A stretch of 64,000 nucleotides of DNA, from contig QJNS01000002.1 in the NCBI GenBank assembly GCA_004154925.1, forward strand, positions 248,001-312,000, read 5' to 3'. The notes beneath the pieces were generated by a model. It was not told the origin of the DNA. It saw only the letters and a program-made list of their open reading frames with translations, and made no database searches. This document shows positions 1-10,892 of this stretch, piece by piece. How positions within the stretch are numbered: the stretch's first letter is position 1; every line of letters starts with the position of its first letter. Origin of the DNA: Monosporascus cannonballus (taxonomy: Eukaryota; Ascomycota; Sordariomycetes; Xylariales). Both the position numbers and the translations under genes were made by a program.

Positions 1-3000
1 TTTCTAATCCCTTTTTGTGGATAATAACGAAATCGAAATCCGCCAATTTTTTTACATATTTTAATTATTGTTTTATAAATTCCCTGGTCGTAATAAATCG
101 GGTAAAATTTTAATAATCCGTATAAACCTTAACTCAGTGCAAATTTCCTTTTAGAAAATGCATAAATTTTCGAAATGCTATAATAAAAGTTATATATTTT
201 TTATCTAGAATACCGTAATTAAATTCGGCTTTTTTTAACTTATACGAAAAGAATGTAATAAAATGCAATTTGCCTTAATTATTTCGTTATCCGATTATTA
301 CATTTAACGCGTAATCCGAAATATCGGTTTTTAGCTTAATAAGGCAATTTAAATCGTACATAATTAATACTAGCTTGTTAATAATTGCATCCTTAATATT
401 CCGAAATGCTTTTTCCGTATTTAACGTTTATTTAAATTTTTTTTCGTAAGATTTATTAGGAATATAATTAATTTGCTAAAGTTTCGAATAAATGTCCTGT
501 AATAATTAGCAAATCCAAAAAATGCCTATATTTTCTTAATTATTATTAACGTCTGATATTTTATAACTGTAATAATTGTTTTGGGATTTATTTTAATATA
601 TTTTGGCATAATAATATATCTTAGATATTTTATTTCTTATATATAAAATTAACTTCTTTTTGTATTAATAAATAATTTTACATTTTGCAAAATTTAAAAA
701 ACCGTATAAATATATTTTACGTATATTTTTTTGGTTTTTGAAAAAATAAGAATATCGTCAAAATAATAAATAACAAAAATATCGAAATATTTTTATAATA
801 CGTAATTAATTATTTGTTGGAAAATTATTAATACGTTCGTAAATCTTATAAATGTAACCAAATATTTAAACAATTTATATTTTATTTTAAAAGATATTTT
901 TTATTCGTATCTTTTTTTAATTTTAATAAAGTTATATTTATTTTTATTTTTAAATGAGGTAAATTATTTAGTTCCCTAAAATCGGCCCTTTACTTTTATA
1001 ATTAAAAGTAATAATATTCGATTTTTAATATTAATATTATTTAATTATCGATAATTAATTATAAATAGTAATTTTCTATTTTTTTAAGTACGAAAAATAT
1101 AAGGTATTTTACTGGTAATTTCGAAAATCGAATCCATCTTTTTCGTAACCGATTTTTTAAATATTTTCTGAAAATACGTAATTCGTTTCCGCTAAAGTTA
1201 TAAATAGGGTAAAATTTTGTCGAAGATTCTTCCTTAAGGATTATTTCGTAATTTTATTCGTTATATTCTAATAATTTCGTATTAAGCCTTTTTTTAAAAA
1301 ATTATTTATATCTGTAATATTATAATAATATATTAATTAAACTTTTTAATTCCTTAAGTTATTATTTTTGTTATTTTAAATCGTTGTTTAATTACCTTAA
1401 TATCGCTTCAATATTAATAACGATATATCGTATTTTTCTTTAATATTTGTTTTTTTATATTTTATTTCTTTAATTAATAAGGTTTCTGTTGTATTTTTAT
1501 ACCTATATTCGTTGTTATTATCGATCAAATAATAAAATATTTTTTTTTGTTTATTAACAAAAAATAAAACGAATTTTATTTGGCCAATTCCGCCCTTAAT
1601 CAAAATTCCGTATTAACATATTTATAATATTTCTAAGATTATATCGTAATTCCCGAATAAAACGATATCGAAATTAACCGTCTAATATTATCCTTTAACA
1701 AAAATCTCGAAATAATTAATTTCGTATATAATTTTTCCATTATTATAAGTAAATTTCTAATTTTCAATATTTATTATTATATAAGGTTTTAACTTATATT
1801 TCTATAATAATCTAAGCTTATTAACCATATCCGGTATAATATAATTCCCGCCTAAAGCTTCGTAATCCACTATTACGATATATTAATATATTCCGATTCG
1901 TATATCCAAAGTAATAAGGTCGTTAACGCTTTTTATCGTTACGTTTAAAACTTTTTTTGGAAATTCGCTTTAATTCCTTTAAGTTTTATTATCTTATAAC
2001 GTTTTTATAAATAACCTTTTTTTTAATTTCTATTCGAATCTATCAAACTTTAATTCTATTTCTTCGTTTAACGCATTAAGCTATTATATCTGTCGTTATT
2101 ACCGGCATATTGTTCTTTCGAACCGTATTAATTTCTTTTAATTTTTTTACTGTTTTTTTCGTTATTAAATAAATTATTCTTTTATATTTACGACTATATC
2201 TTATTATGTATCGTTTTAGCTATTATTCTAAAGTCTTCCTATAAACTAACGTATTTTTTCCTTAATAATCTTTTTTTCTAAAGATCCGTAATAAATATTA
2301 ACTGAAAATAGAAATCCATAATAATTTTTTAATAATATTTTTTATTATACGCTAAATTCATTCCTTTTCCGTTTGATAATTACATTATCTATAATAACAA
2401 AAAAGGTTTTCTTACGGGCATTATTTTTCTTTAAGCTAGCTTTTTATTTCGATTAACTGCTAAATATTTTCTAGGGCTATAAATCAAAAATATCGATATT
2501 ATTATTTATCATTTTTGTTATTTCCAGTACAATTTAAAAAATCGAATCCCTTATAATACATACGGGTAATTCGTTCGTAAATATATTACTTCCATTTTTC
2601 GTAATCGGGATATTCTTATCGTTAATAATATATAGCATATATTTTGCCGTATCAGTAAAGGGTTCCGGAACAAACTTTCTTTATTTAATTTTAGTATTCG
2701 CGTAATTATCTTTATAATATTACTTATTATACTTACAATATTTATTAAGCCAGCTTTTTAATTTTTCGCATTTTTTATTAAATTATTTATCGGAATAATC
2801 CTTATTAAATCTTTTGCCATAAATTTAATACGTATTTGGCTTAAATTATATTAATAATTTTGCTATCGTTTCCTTAATTATTTCTAAACTATTTTTTCGA
2901 TATAAGGGTCCAGTTATTTTACCGTAATTTCCTAAGTTTTTTACATTTATAAGCTGTTTAACCCATTTTGCCATAATTGACACATTTAATTTGGCTCCAA

Positions 3001-4217
3001 TCTTATTTATGGGTAACGCCGAATTCTATAAGTTCTGGTGCCGTTCCGTAAAAAATAAAAAATACGTTACGTTTCTTTCTCTGGTTAAACTTATTATATC
3101 CCGAACGTAAGGTATATTATCTTTTTTTTTTATCGTTTTTCAAATTTTTGATTATCAATTTTAATTACTTTTACGATATACCTGTTTAAGACAACTAATT
3201 ATTTAATCCGAATAATTTTATTTTTTACGTTATCCTTTAACCCTTTATAAAATATATCGATAAAAATATCGGTTTCGTTATTTCCTTATCCGGCTTAAGC
3301 CGTAAAACTTTTAAAAATTACGGCATATTTAAATACAAATCCTTTTTATTAAAATTGCAAAATCTATTAAGCTGTAAATTATTTTTTATCTGGATTACCG
3401 AAATTATCGCGTATTTTATTTTCGAAATTAATATAAAATAAAAAGATTTTATTAATAAAATCTTTCTTATTTAACTTTTTTATTTTTAGAAAATTTCTTG
3501 TAATAAGCTTAAATTAATTAACCGTATTTCCAATTAAGCATATTCCTATTGCTAAAACTATATTCGCTAAATTATTAAAATTTAAAAAACCAAAATAACT
3601 TTATGCTTAAGTTAAAAAAATTTAAAGTTTACTTTTTCTATCGTAAAATTCCAGTTTCTTAAGCTTTATACGGACGAAAAAGGTTTAAGTAAATAACGTA
3701 ACACTAAATTATTAAACTTTTTTTAACTCCCAAATTTAAGCCTAAAATTGCTAAATAAAAGTTTTTTAAACGTTAATCGATATTTTAACAATATTAAATA
3801 TTGCTTAAAATTTAACGGTATTACTAAATGAAAATTTATAACGTATAACGGCTAAACGATTTAACCAATTATTAAACCTTAAGTCGACGGATTTATGTTA
3901 GCAAAAATATCGTAGGAATTTGAATAATAAATAAAGTAACGTATTACGTTTCGTAATACCAAAAATATTTTAAGTAACGATATTATATTATAAGTTAAAG
4001 CTATTTAAATTATAAAAATAAAAAACGTATATATTTTCCTTTTTTTAGCTTAATTATTTATAATTATACGGCTGGTAATAATCATAATCGCTGGTAATCC
4101 CTTTTAATTATTTCTAATTACTGGCTTGGCAGTGATCACCATTACGTAACCCGTAGGGTGGCCCGTATAATCCTTGTTTAACCGTTTTTTGAGGTCGGAG
4201 CTTGTTGGGTCGTAATA
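1..4217 (-). mobile_element. RIP-degraded Ty3/Gypsy retrotransposon A (family 1), 5' part
   Basis: Transcription runs right to left, and the element leaves the window at position 1. The right end is a 5' LTR (3844-4217). The untranslated leader left of it matches the leader of the complete copy at 26060-32779. Around 2960-3050 the minus strand encodes a Gag zinc knuckle flanked by the same peptide context as the complete copy (…CVNYGKMG…), with Cys/His codons mutated toward Tyr as expected for RIP. The rest of the interval is the start of pol, full of stops. There is no intact ORF, so the copy is dead. It appears to be inserted into chromovirus fragment F, whose integrase sequence starts immediately at 4218. 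The other half of F would lie beyond the window. Confidence 0.75.
3844..4217 (-). repeat. 5' LTR of Gypsy element A
   Basis: About 374 bp, matching in reverse complement the 391-bp LTRs at 26060-26450 and 32389-32779. Shared landmarks are the CCATTACGT block, the ATTACGTTTCGTAATAC block and the AACCTTAAGTCGA block. The differences I compared are mostly C/T or G/A transitions. The left end reads TATAACGGC, a RIP-altered TGTGACG-type terminus. Confidence 0.75.
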
Positions 4218-6110
4218 GGTTTATATATCCGAAAATTATCCGTTATAAAAAAAGCTGATATAAAGTACACTAATGCGCCAAAAGAATCCGTACGCCCACC
4301 CATTTCTTAACAAAACTCATCCTTTGAACTCCGCTACAATAATTCGAAAAAAAAAACCAAAAAGTTAAAAAACTATAATCTATATAGGACTTTAATTATA
4401 TTTATTATGTTCCGAAAAATATATAAAATCATTAAATATTTACGCAAGTTATCGTATATTACGCTTAATTAATGGTAATTTTCTATATAATTTTCTTTTG
4501 TTATTATATAAATATTTGTTAATTTAATATATTTTTTAATTTTTTAAATTTTATCGCTGTTTACAAAGAATTAAATAAAACGGTAATTATAGCGCACTTA
4601 ATAAATTATATAAATAAAATATCCTAGTATTTATATTATTTTTTAATGTTTATTCTAATAGAGTGCAAAGGGTGAGTTTTAGTGATATAGGTGGGCGTGC
4701 GGATTTTTTTTAGCGCATCAGTGTATTTATAATAGCCTAATAGCGGGGTACTAAAGGGTTTCCAAAATTATTAAATAGTTAAATACCAGTTATTTTTAAA
4801 AAAAGTATAAAAAAGTATATAAAAAAGTATATAATAACGTATGCAGTTTGCCAGCGGATAAAAGCTAAGCATTATTTACCTTATAACGAATTAAGGTCTT
4901 TATTAATATTTATAATTCCTTTTTAAGAAATTTCGGTGAACTTTATTACCGATTTACCGGATTCCTGGGTCTGGACGAAAAAATAACGTAATAATGTTTT
5001 AATAATAATAAACCGGTTTACTAAATACCTTTTTTATATCTTAATAATTAAATACCTTATTACGAACAGGCTGGCGGACCTTTTTTTTTACTTACGTCTT
5101 CTCTTATTTTGGCCTACCTGACGGTATTGTATTAAATAAAGGCTCGTTATTTACCAGTTGTTTTTAGGTAACGTTATACTATCGATTAATAATACAAAAA
5201 CGGTTAAGCATAATTTTCCATTTATAAACGGACGGCCAAATCGAAAAACAAAATTAAAGCCTAAAATATTACCTACGAATTTTTCGTAATTACAAAACGA
5301 CTGAGCAGAAAAGCTTTCGTTAACGGAATAAGTATATAATACGTCGGTATATTCGGCCTATAGGTAAACTCTAGTTTACGTATTATATGGTTATTAATTA
5401 CGGGGACCCGTTAACTTTATAAAGAAACTAATAAAAGTTAACGTAATAAGAGCGTCGAAAAAAGCCGAAAAATTATAAACGGATAAGGAAAAGGTAATTT
5501 ATTTTCTAAAGACGAATAATTAATAATATGCCAAATAATATAACCGGGAACGTATATAGCAATTATTTAAAATAAGATAATTAATTTTTTTAAACATAAA
5601 ATATTAATTACCGGCGGCCTGATAAGAAGTTTGCGGATAAGTATTTAGGATTTTTTTTAAGTAACGAAGATAATAAGCTATTATAATTTGGCTTATAAAT
5701 TGAAATTCTCAAAACGGTATAAGATTTATAATATATTTTTAATAAGTTTGCGGAAATTATTCTATTTTAAGAACGGTAAGATGCCATTTAAATAAAAGGT
5801 AAAGTCGGAAAAACACGATATGTTTAAGGTTAAAAGAATCCTTGGCTATAAAGGGTACGGCCGTAACAAGCAGTATTTAATACGGTAAAAGGGATATAAC
5901 AGCGAAAATGATTTATAGGAGCCGTCGGATAACGTAAATAAAGAAATAAAACGAAAATACGAAAAGGAACAAAAAAAACTTAAAGATGGAACAAAATAAA
6001 AATAATAATTCCATTTATCTGGGTAATAAGCTACTAGCTACCAGCAAAGCTCCGGCATTACGCCGAAAGAATATTTGAAAATTTAAAAATCAAAAAAAAA
6101 ACGACGAGAC
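4218..6110 (+). mobile_element. RIP-degraded Ty3/Gypsy chromovirus fragment F (family 3): integrase and chromodomain
   Basis: Plus-strand integrase reading runs from the segment before the HHCC zinc-binding site through CAVCQRIKAKH (about 4840-4880), FITDLPDSWVW (about 4940-4970), VLIIINRFTKY (about 5000), the FHPQTDGQTERQN block (about 5215-5250, now FHL*TDGQIEKQN) and AEKLSLTEYVYNTS-like sequence (about 5310-5345). A chromodomain follows at about 5830-5940, reading KQYLIR*KGYNSENDL*EPSDNV. Both stops replace TGG Trp codons, the classical RIP outcome. The fragment is interrupted by a MITE (4268-4723) in the integrase N-terminal region and starts abruptly at the LTR of element A. It belongs to a different family from the elements at 26-43 kb, because its chromodomain sequence differs. 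Confidence 0.75.
4268..4723. mobile_element. MITE-like DNA element with about 64-bp terminal inverted repeats and TA target duplication
   Basis: The left end starts CACTAATGCGCCAAAAGAAT and the right end finishes with the imperfect reverse complement (…TTAGCGCATCAGTG). The match extends inward about 64 bp (4268-4332 against about 4660-4723). Both ends are flanked by TA (4266-4267 and 4724-4725), the Tc1/mariner-type target duplication. The 330-bp interior is AT-rich and has no transposase ORF, so this is a non-autonomous element. Removing it rejoins the integrase reading of fragment F, which supports insertion into F. Confidence 0.75.
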
Positions 6111-7250
6111 TACATAACGATCTAATAACGACCCCCTTTATTATTCCTCCAGACCTTCGTTCTTTTCGTTCTTAGGCGGGGAAATCAAAACCCCGCGAAA
6201 AGGCGCCTGTAAAGTATCGGTATTTTAGGTGGTAACGAGTTAACGGCTATAGTACTATTAATGGCCAGGCTTAGAGATATATACGACTTTGCGGTAAAAC
6301 TTCTAAAAGGTGGCCAGCTTTTTTTGGATGCCCTTAAGAACGTCGGCGGTACGCTTTTGCATAATTACGAACTCGGTAATTAGTTACGTCGTTAACCGCC
6401 TTGGCGTTCTTTTCGGCGGCGGCGGCCAGGCGTTCGGTAGCAAAGCGCTTGCTCTTCTACTGTTCCGCTATAGTAACGGCGTTAGCTTCTGCCTTTTTGG
6501 CAGTAGGCATAATGGCAGCGGCCTTTTTACTTTACAGGGCTTTTTTTACGGTTATTTAGGCCGTTTTAATAATTTATTATACTTAATTAATAATAACTTT
6601 TTAATCCGGTTATAATTATAACGTTAAAAGGAACAAAAATTAAATAATTTATGTTAAAAATATTAAAATTAATAATTATTATCGTAATAAAATTAATAGT
6701 ACAGGTTTTTAAGGCGTTAATAAATTATTATAAAGGAGTAATAATGGCGCAAATAATAAAAAATAACATATTATATGAGTTAATATATAACGATATAAGG
6801 TTTGCCTTAGGCTTTAAAATAACTGTATTTATTCGAAACAGTTAAAAAATTGCGTTAATCGTTATATTTTTTATTTAATTATTATGTTATAATTTTTTTC
6901 CAGATAAAAAAATATAAAATAACTTATATTCGTTATTTAGGTAAATAAATGTAAAAGCAGATAATTATTAATATATAATATCGAAATAATAATAATATAA
7001 TATAATATAAAAAGATATATTATTATTATTATTAATATTATTATAACGGTAATAATAATAATAAAATTAATATTAAAAAATAAAAAAAACTATAATTTAA
7101 AAAATTTTAAAAAAATAATTTATAATGAAATAATTAATTACTTAAAAAATACCTTATTTTATTTCGTATTATATTAGAAATTTATTTTACGATATTCTTA
7201 CTTATAAAAGTTATTAAGAATTACCGGTTACTTTTTTTCGACCCTTTTTC
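6110..7250. other. AT-rich transposon tail with a GC-richer relic coding patch at about 6300-6610
   Basis: This follows the chromodomain of fragment F. From 6510 leftward the minus strand reads a lysine/alanine-rich peptide starting MPTAKKAEANAVTIAEQ, then a stop, then RLAAAAEKNAKAVNDVTN. It is much less RIP-damaged than its surroundings. It could be an antisense ORF of F, comparable with the antisense ORFs of family 1, or an unrelated insertion. From 6620 to 7240 I see only AT-rich sequence with (ATA)n/(TTA)n microsatellite runs near 6980-7070. No LTR boundary could be placed. Confidence 0.4.
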
Positions 7251-9158
7251 CTGCGGGTTTTTAATAATGCTTTTAAGGACACAAGTACGGTGAAAAGGGT
7301 GACTTTGTCAGATGCTAAGGTGCGGCCCTTTTCCGGGGCCCAGCGACTTATTAGTATAGCTCCAGTTTGTGTATATATAAGGGGGCTTCGCCCCCGAGTA
7401 GTTAGAAAAGGGCAGGCATTAATGGTTATTTATTTACTACCCATACTATGAACCACCTGCTGGGCTGCTTTTTCTGCCTCTCACTCCGTACTTTACCATT
7501 TTCCCTGACACGGCTGCACCCCGCACTGTTCCACCAAGGTACAAAAGATTGACGATTGATCGCAATTTTGGCAATTAACTGATGCATACTGCTATATATA
7601 TAATTAAATATAGGCACTCCTCGTATAAAGGCGGGGAATATGGGCAGGTAAGAATTGGCGCCTTAAAACCTGCCGTAACAAATATAAGGTGCCAAAATGA
7701 GCAATATCGGAAAGGCAACCCACATAGCAGCATCGCAAGTGGACTATACTACGTTGAAACACTTATACTGGAACCGTTCGTGGATGCTAGGTAGCCGTTG
7801 CCCCAAATGCCTAGGGATGATAGTGTCAGACCTAGTAAAGCCAGTCAGCACTAGCGGGAATTACTTCCTGTACCCCTGGTACCTTTTTCTCCCAGCTCCA
7901 CCTGTATTTACGTGTATAAAAGGAGGGTTCGCTACCTTCACTTTCTGGCTAGGACCTTCTAGAGGCAAGGCAACCTTTAATACACTTCTTCTTCAGTTAT
8001 ATGCTTCTGTGTGTGATGTCAGGGTCTCACAGATAGAGTGTTTCCAAGTCAGGTAATTAGCTTTGATGCCCAGTTATTACAGCTGGACCATTCAAATACT
8101 GCGAGAATTAGCCCGGAAAGCCTGTTTAGAGATTATTCGGAGTCTAATAACTGTCAATAGCTATAGAACAACTGTAGGTACAACAGAAACGGAAGTCAGA
8201 GCTGATGGTACTATGAGAGAATGGCTGGCTGTCTATAGTCATGCTAACTTGAAAAGCACTCTGTTAAAGGCACTACGACTAAGGGATAGTAGGGCGCTAG
8301 TAAAAGACACAATCGAAATTATGGAAACACTGGGGCCGGCACAAACTTCTGAGCTTGCAAATCTTTATTCAAGGACAAGATATCGCTTGTAATGGAAGAG
8401 TCCAAAACATGGAAACCAGCTGATAAAACATATCAAGAACTCATCGTTAATTTTACTACTTATATAGCCCCAATGACAACCCCGTAAAAGGGATTCAGGG
8501 GCAGGGGAACAAGACCTCTTAAAGCCAGCAATGTATCACTCTCAGGCGCTGAGGTATCGCCGAAGTGAGAATTTCATGTTGGTCCCCTAGGTGCTATTCT
8601 AGCCGGCCTGCAACTAGAATATAATAGGAGTAGAGCTCTTCCATCGGAAATACATACTTCAAAATCTGTGTTGTTTCGAATGCCTACGTGTCCGAGGAAA
8701 ATTACGAAGATTTCATCCTAACTGACCCATCAGATATACGTACGTTCTAAAAGTACTCGTTATTGCAATGCACAAAGTACTTCCACAGCAGGCTTTGGTC
8801 GCTAGAGTTGAGCCACCTCTGGCCATATTAGTAAAGCCCAAATAACCATCAAGCATTCTTATCCGTGGATCCAGACTAAAATGATATTATTAGCCAAGTC
8901 TTCATCTGATTTCCATATTCTAGCTGCTGGATAATAATTTTGGCCAGATCCTGTACAGGTACATTGCATATTTCAGTTGTTTATCTCTTTTCTCTTCCAC
9001 TACGTTTACAACCACCACACGGAAAACTCTGCGGAATCGTATTACTTCTAACAGTATTCGTCACGCTTTCACAGTGCTTGTTTGTCAATATCTTTGAACA
9101 CAATATAACAATCCACCATCCCATACTCACTTGCGAATATCTTGCCATCCCATATATC
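7251..9158. other. Intergenic sequence at the left edge of gene island 1
   Basis: Base composition changes sharply to GC-balanced near 7240-7300. Several small ORFs occur (for example 7697-8056 and 8063-8392, both +), but they have no recognisable domain, no conserved-looking motif and no ATG start in good context. A short perfect hairpin GGGGGCTTCGCCCCC lies at 7381-7395. I see no gene I can support. Confidence 0.4.
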
Positions 9159-10295
9159 ATGAGCGTATTCACCACTGTCTACAACTACCTCTCGGCAGTA
9201 GGCGCCGCCTTCACCCAAGATATTCGACTAGCTGCTACTGGCGGCTGGCTCGACAGGAGACGTGGCTTAGGAATTCATGTCCGCAATCGTCGACGTGTTC
9301 TGAACCGCGCCGCCAACCCCGGCAACTCTAATACTAATAACACGATCCGGCACCTCGAGGACCCCAACCTCGTCGGCGAGGAGGCCGCCGCGAGGGCGCG
9401 GCACGCTAGGCTGGCTCGCGAGACCGCTGGGGATATTCTGCTGCGTGTGGACCGGCGCTCGGATTTCTTCCTCGGTCCAACCCATACCGAATCTCCCCGT
9501 ACTGACTCTACTCATTCTGGACTAGCCCATGCTGAACCAGTTCATGCTGAGCCGGCTCTGAGGCTGACACCAATTGAAACAGCCGCTCGTGCTCCCCTCC
9601 ATACCGAATCATCTCATTCTCAACCCTCTCGTTCAAAGAGGGCTCGTGTTGATGATGCCGAGTATGACCAAGCTCAGCCACCTCGACCATATAAGAAACT
9701 CTGTCGCGATCACGCTACGAGTAATGCACCTGTGGGTTGGCTTCGCACAACCTCCGGCGCGGCAAAGTCGGTGTCTTCGATTGGAACGAAGAGGGCTCAT
9801 GCCGATGGTGTCGAGAATGGCCAGACCGAGCCAGTTCGAGCCCCTAAGAAGCCTTGCCGCGACCACACTGGGGGTGGCGAGCAGCCGCACATTCCCGCGT
9901 TCGACCGCAACAAGGCGCGCTACATAGTCAAACTAGCCGGTCGACCGAGGTCTCACTTAGCGAAGCGCAAGAGAGGCCAGTTTGAGCTCTCGAACACGGG
10001 GAGTCACGAGGCCCGGGAGGCCAAGCGACTACTTTTGCAATTGCGGGGTGCGGACCGAGAAGCAACGCGGTTGAAGAACCGAGTATTCGAGGTTTGCCAA
10101 GGGAATTACTTCCTCGGAGAGAAATGCCAATATCTTCAGGACCAGCTCAAGGAGCGGAACAAGAAGACACAGAAAAAGGTCACCTTCGATCTTCCGGAGG
10201 AGACCGCAAGCGGCGAACCCGGACGGAGTCATACGCCACCTATCCGGCCTGATGCTGTCCACAGACCTGACCACATCCGACACTGTTCATTATAA
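9159..10295 (+). CDS. Hypothetical protein, NLS-rich with an internal 26-aa repeat and a C-terminal coiled coil
   Basis: The single-exon ORF encodes 378 aa from the first in-frame ATG (9159). The open frame extends 219 bp further upstream without an ATG, so an upstream exon is possible. The family is not recognised. Residues 105-155 are rich in His/Glu/Thr repeats. A 26-residue unit occurs twice, at 160-185 (KRARVDDAEYDQ…KKLCRDH) and 211-236 (KRAHADGVENGQ…KKPCRDH), with 14 of 26 positions identical and 51 residues apart. Both units contain KR and KK clusters resembling nuclear localisation signals. A further basic patch (AKRKRGQ) is at 268-274. Residues 283-340 (EAREAKRLLLQLRGADREAT…) look like a charged coiled coil. 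There is no signal peptide or membrane segment. It converges with the AAA ATPase gene. A nuclear scaffold or DNA-associated role is only a guess. Confidence 0.55.
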   Translation: MSVFTTVYNYLSAVGAAFTQDIRLAATGGWLDRRRGLGIHVRNRRRVLNRAANPGNSNTNNTIRHLEDPNLVGEEAAARARHARLARETAGDILLRVDRRSDFFLGPTHTESPRTDSTHSGLAHAEPVHAEPALRLTPIETAARAPLHTESSHSQPSRSKRARVDDAEYDQAQPPRPYKKLCRDHATSNAPVGWLRTTSGAAKSVSSIGTKRAHADGVENGQTEPVRAPKKPCRDHTGGGEQPHIPAFDRNKARYIVKLAGRPRSHLAKRKRGQFELSNTGSHEAREAKRLLLQLRGADREATRLKNRVFEVCQGNYFLGEKCQYLQDQLKERNKKTQKKVTFDLPEETASGEPGRSHTPPIRPDAVHRPDHIRHCSL

Positions 10296-10892
10296 TCCGA
10301 AGCATATCCCTATCAATTGTCGACTACCACCACTGCCGTTTTGGAATGAGCCGCATGAAGCACCCAAATCAAACTACGTTAGAGTGTCCTAAAGAGCATG
10401 TCTCCAGTAGGTGTATAAGTCATCTTCTATACCAAGTTACCCCTGCAAATCCCGTTGCTTCTATGATAGGGAAGTGGAAGCATCTCAGCAGAAATATGTC
10501 AAACCAGGCTAGGGTCGCATTGGGGAACACTAAAAGGGGGATGTGGAAATATGGCAATAGGAAAATCCATAAAATGCGCGGGCTGGTGGTTAATTTTCGT
10601 ACATGATGTAGCGAGCAGCTTGGTCGCATACGGATCGTAATGTATAGTTCCCGCGAGTCTTACCATCAGACACTTCACGTCCTGCCAACAAGATAACGCC
10701 GAGTCGACTAGAAAGTCCTAACTCGTTTGAGGCTGTCCTAAAAGCCTCCCGGCATAGAAAAAAGAATGAGCGTGATGCGCTTACACGAACGAATCCCATC
10801 AATAATGTTATCTTACAATTACTAGAATCCCATACCTTTTGTAAAGTCCCCAGCTAGTGTTCTATGCGAGGAAATTTTACCTCCCCTATTGT
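10296..10892. other. Convergent 3' intergenic region
   Basis: Lies between the ends of the hypothetical gene (+) and the AAA ATPase gene (-). Only overlapping short ORFs without recognisable content are present. It would hold both transcript 3' ends. No repeat or RNA gene seen. Confidence 0.4.

Noticed and set aside
1397..1603. AT-rich small ORFs in the RIP blocks (also 27189-27380, 58147-58359, 59286-59528)
   Set aside because: They lie inside degraded pol regions in the wrong frame or strand and have Phe/Ile/Lys/Asn/Tyr composition from base bias.
7381..7395. GGGGGCTTCGCCCCC hairpin as a terminator or RNA element
   Set aside because: A lone short palindrome in a fungal intergenic region; nothing else supports a function.
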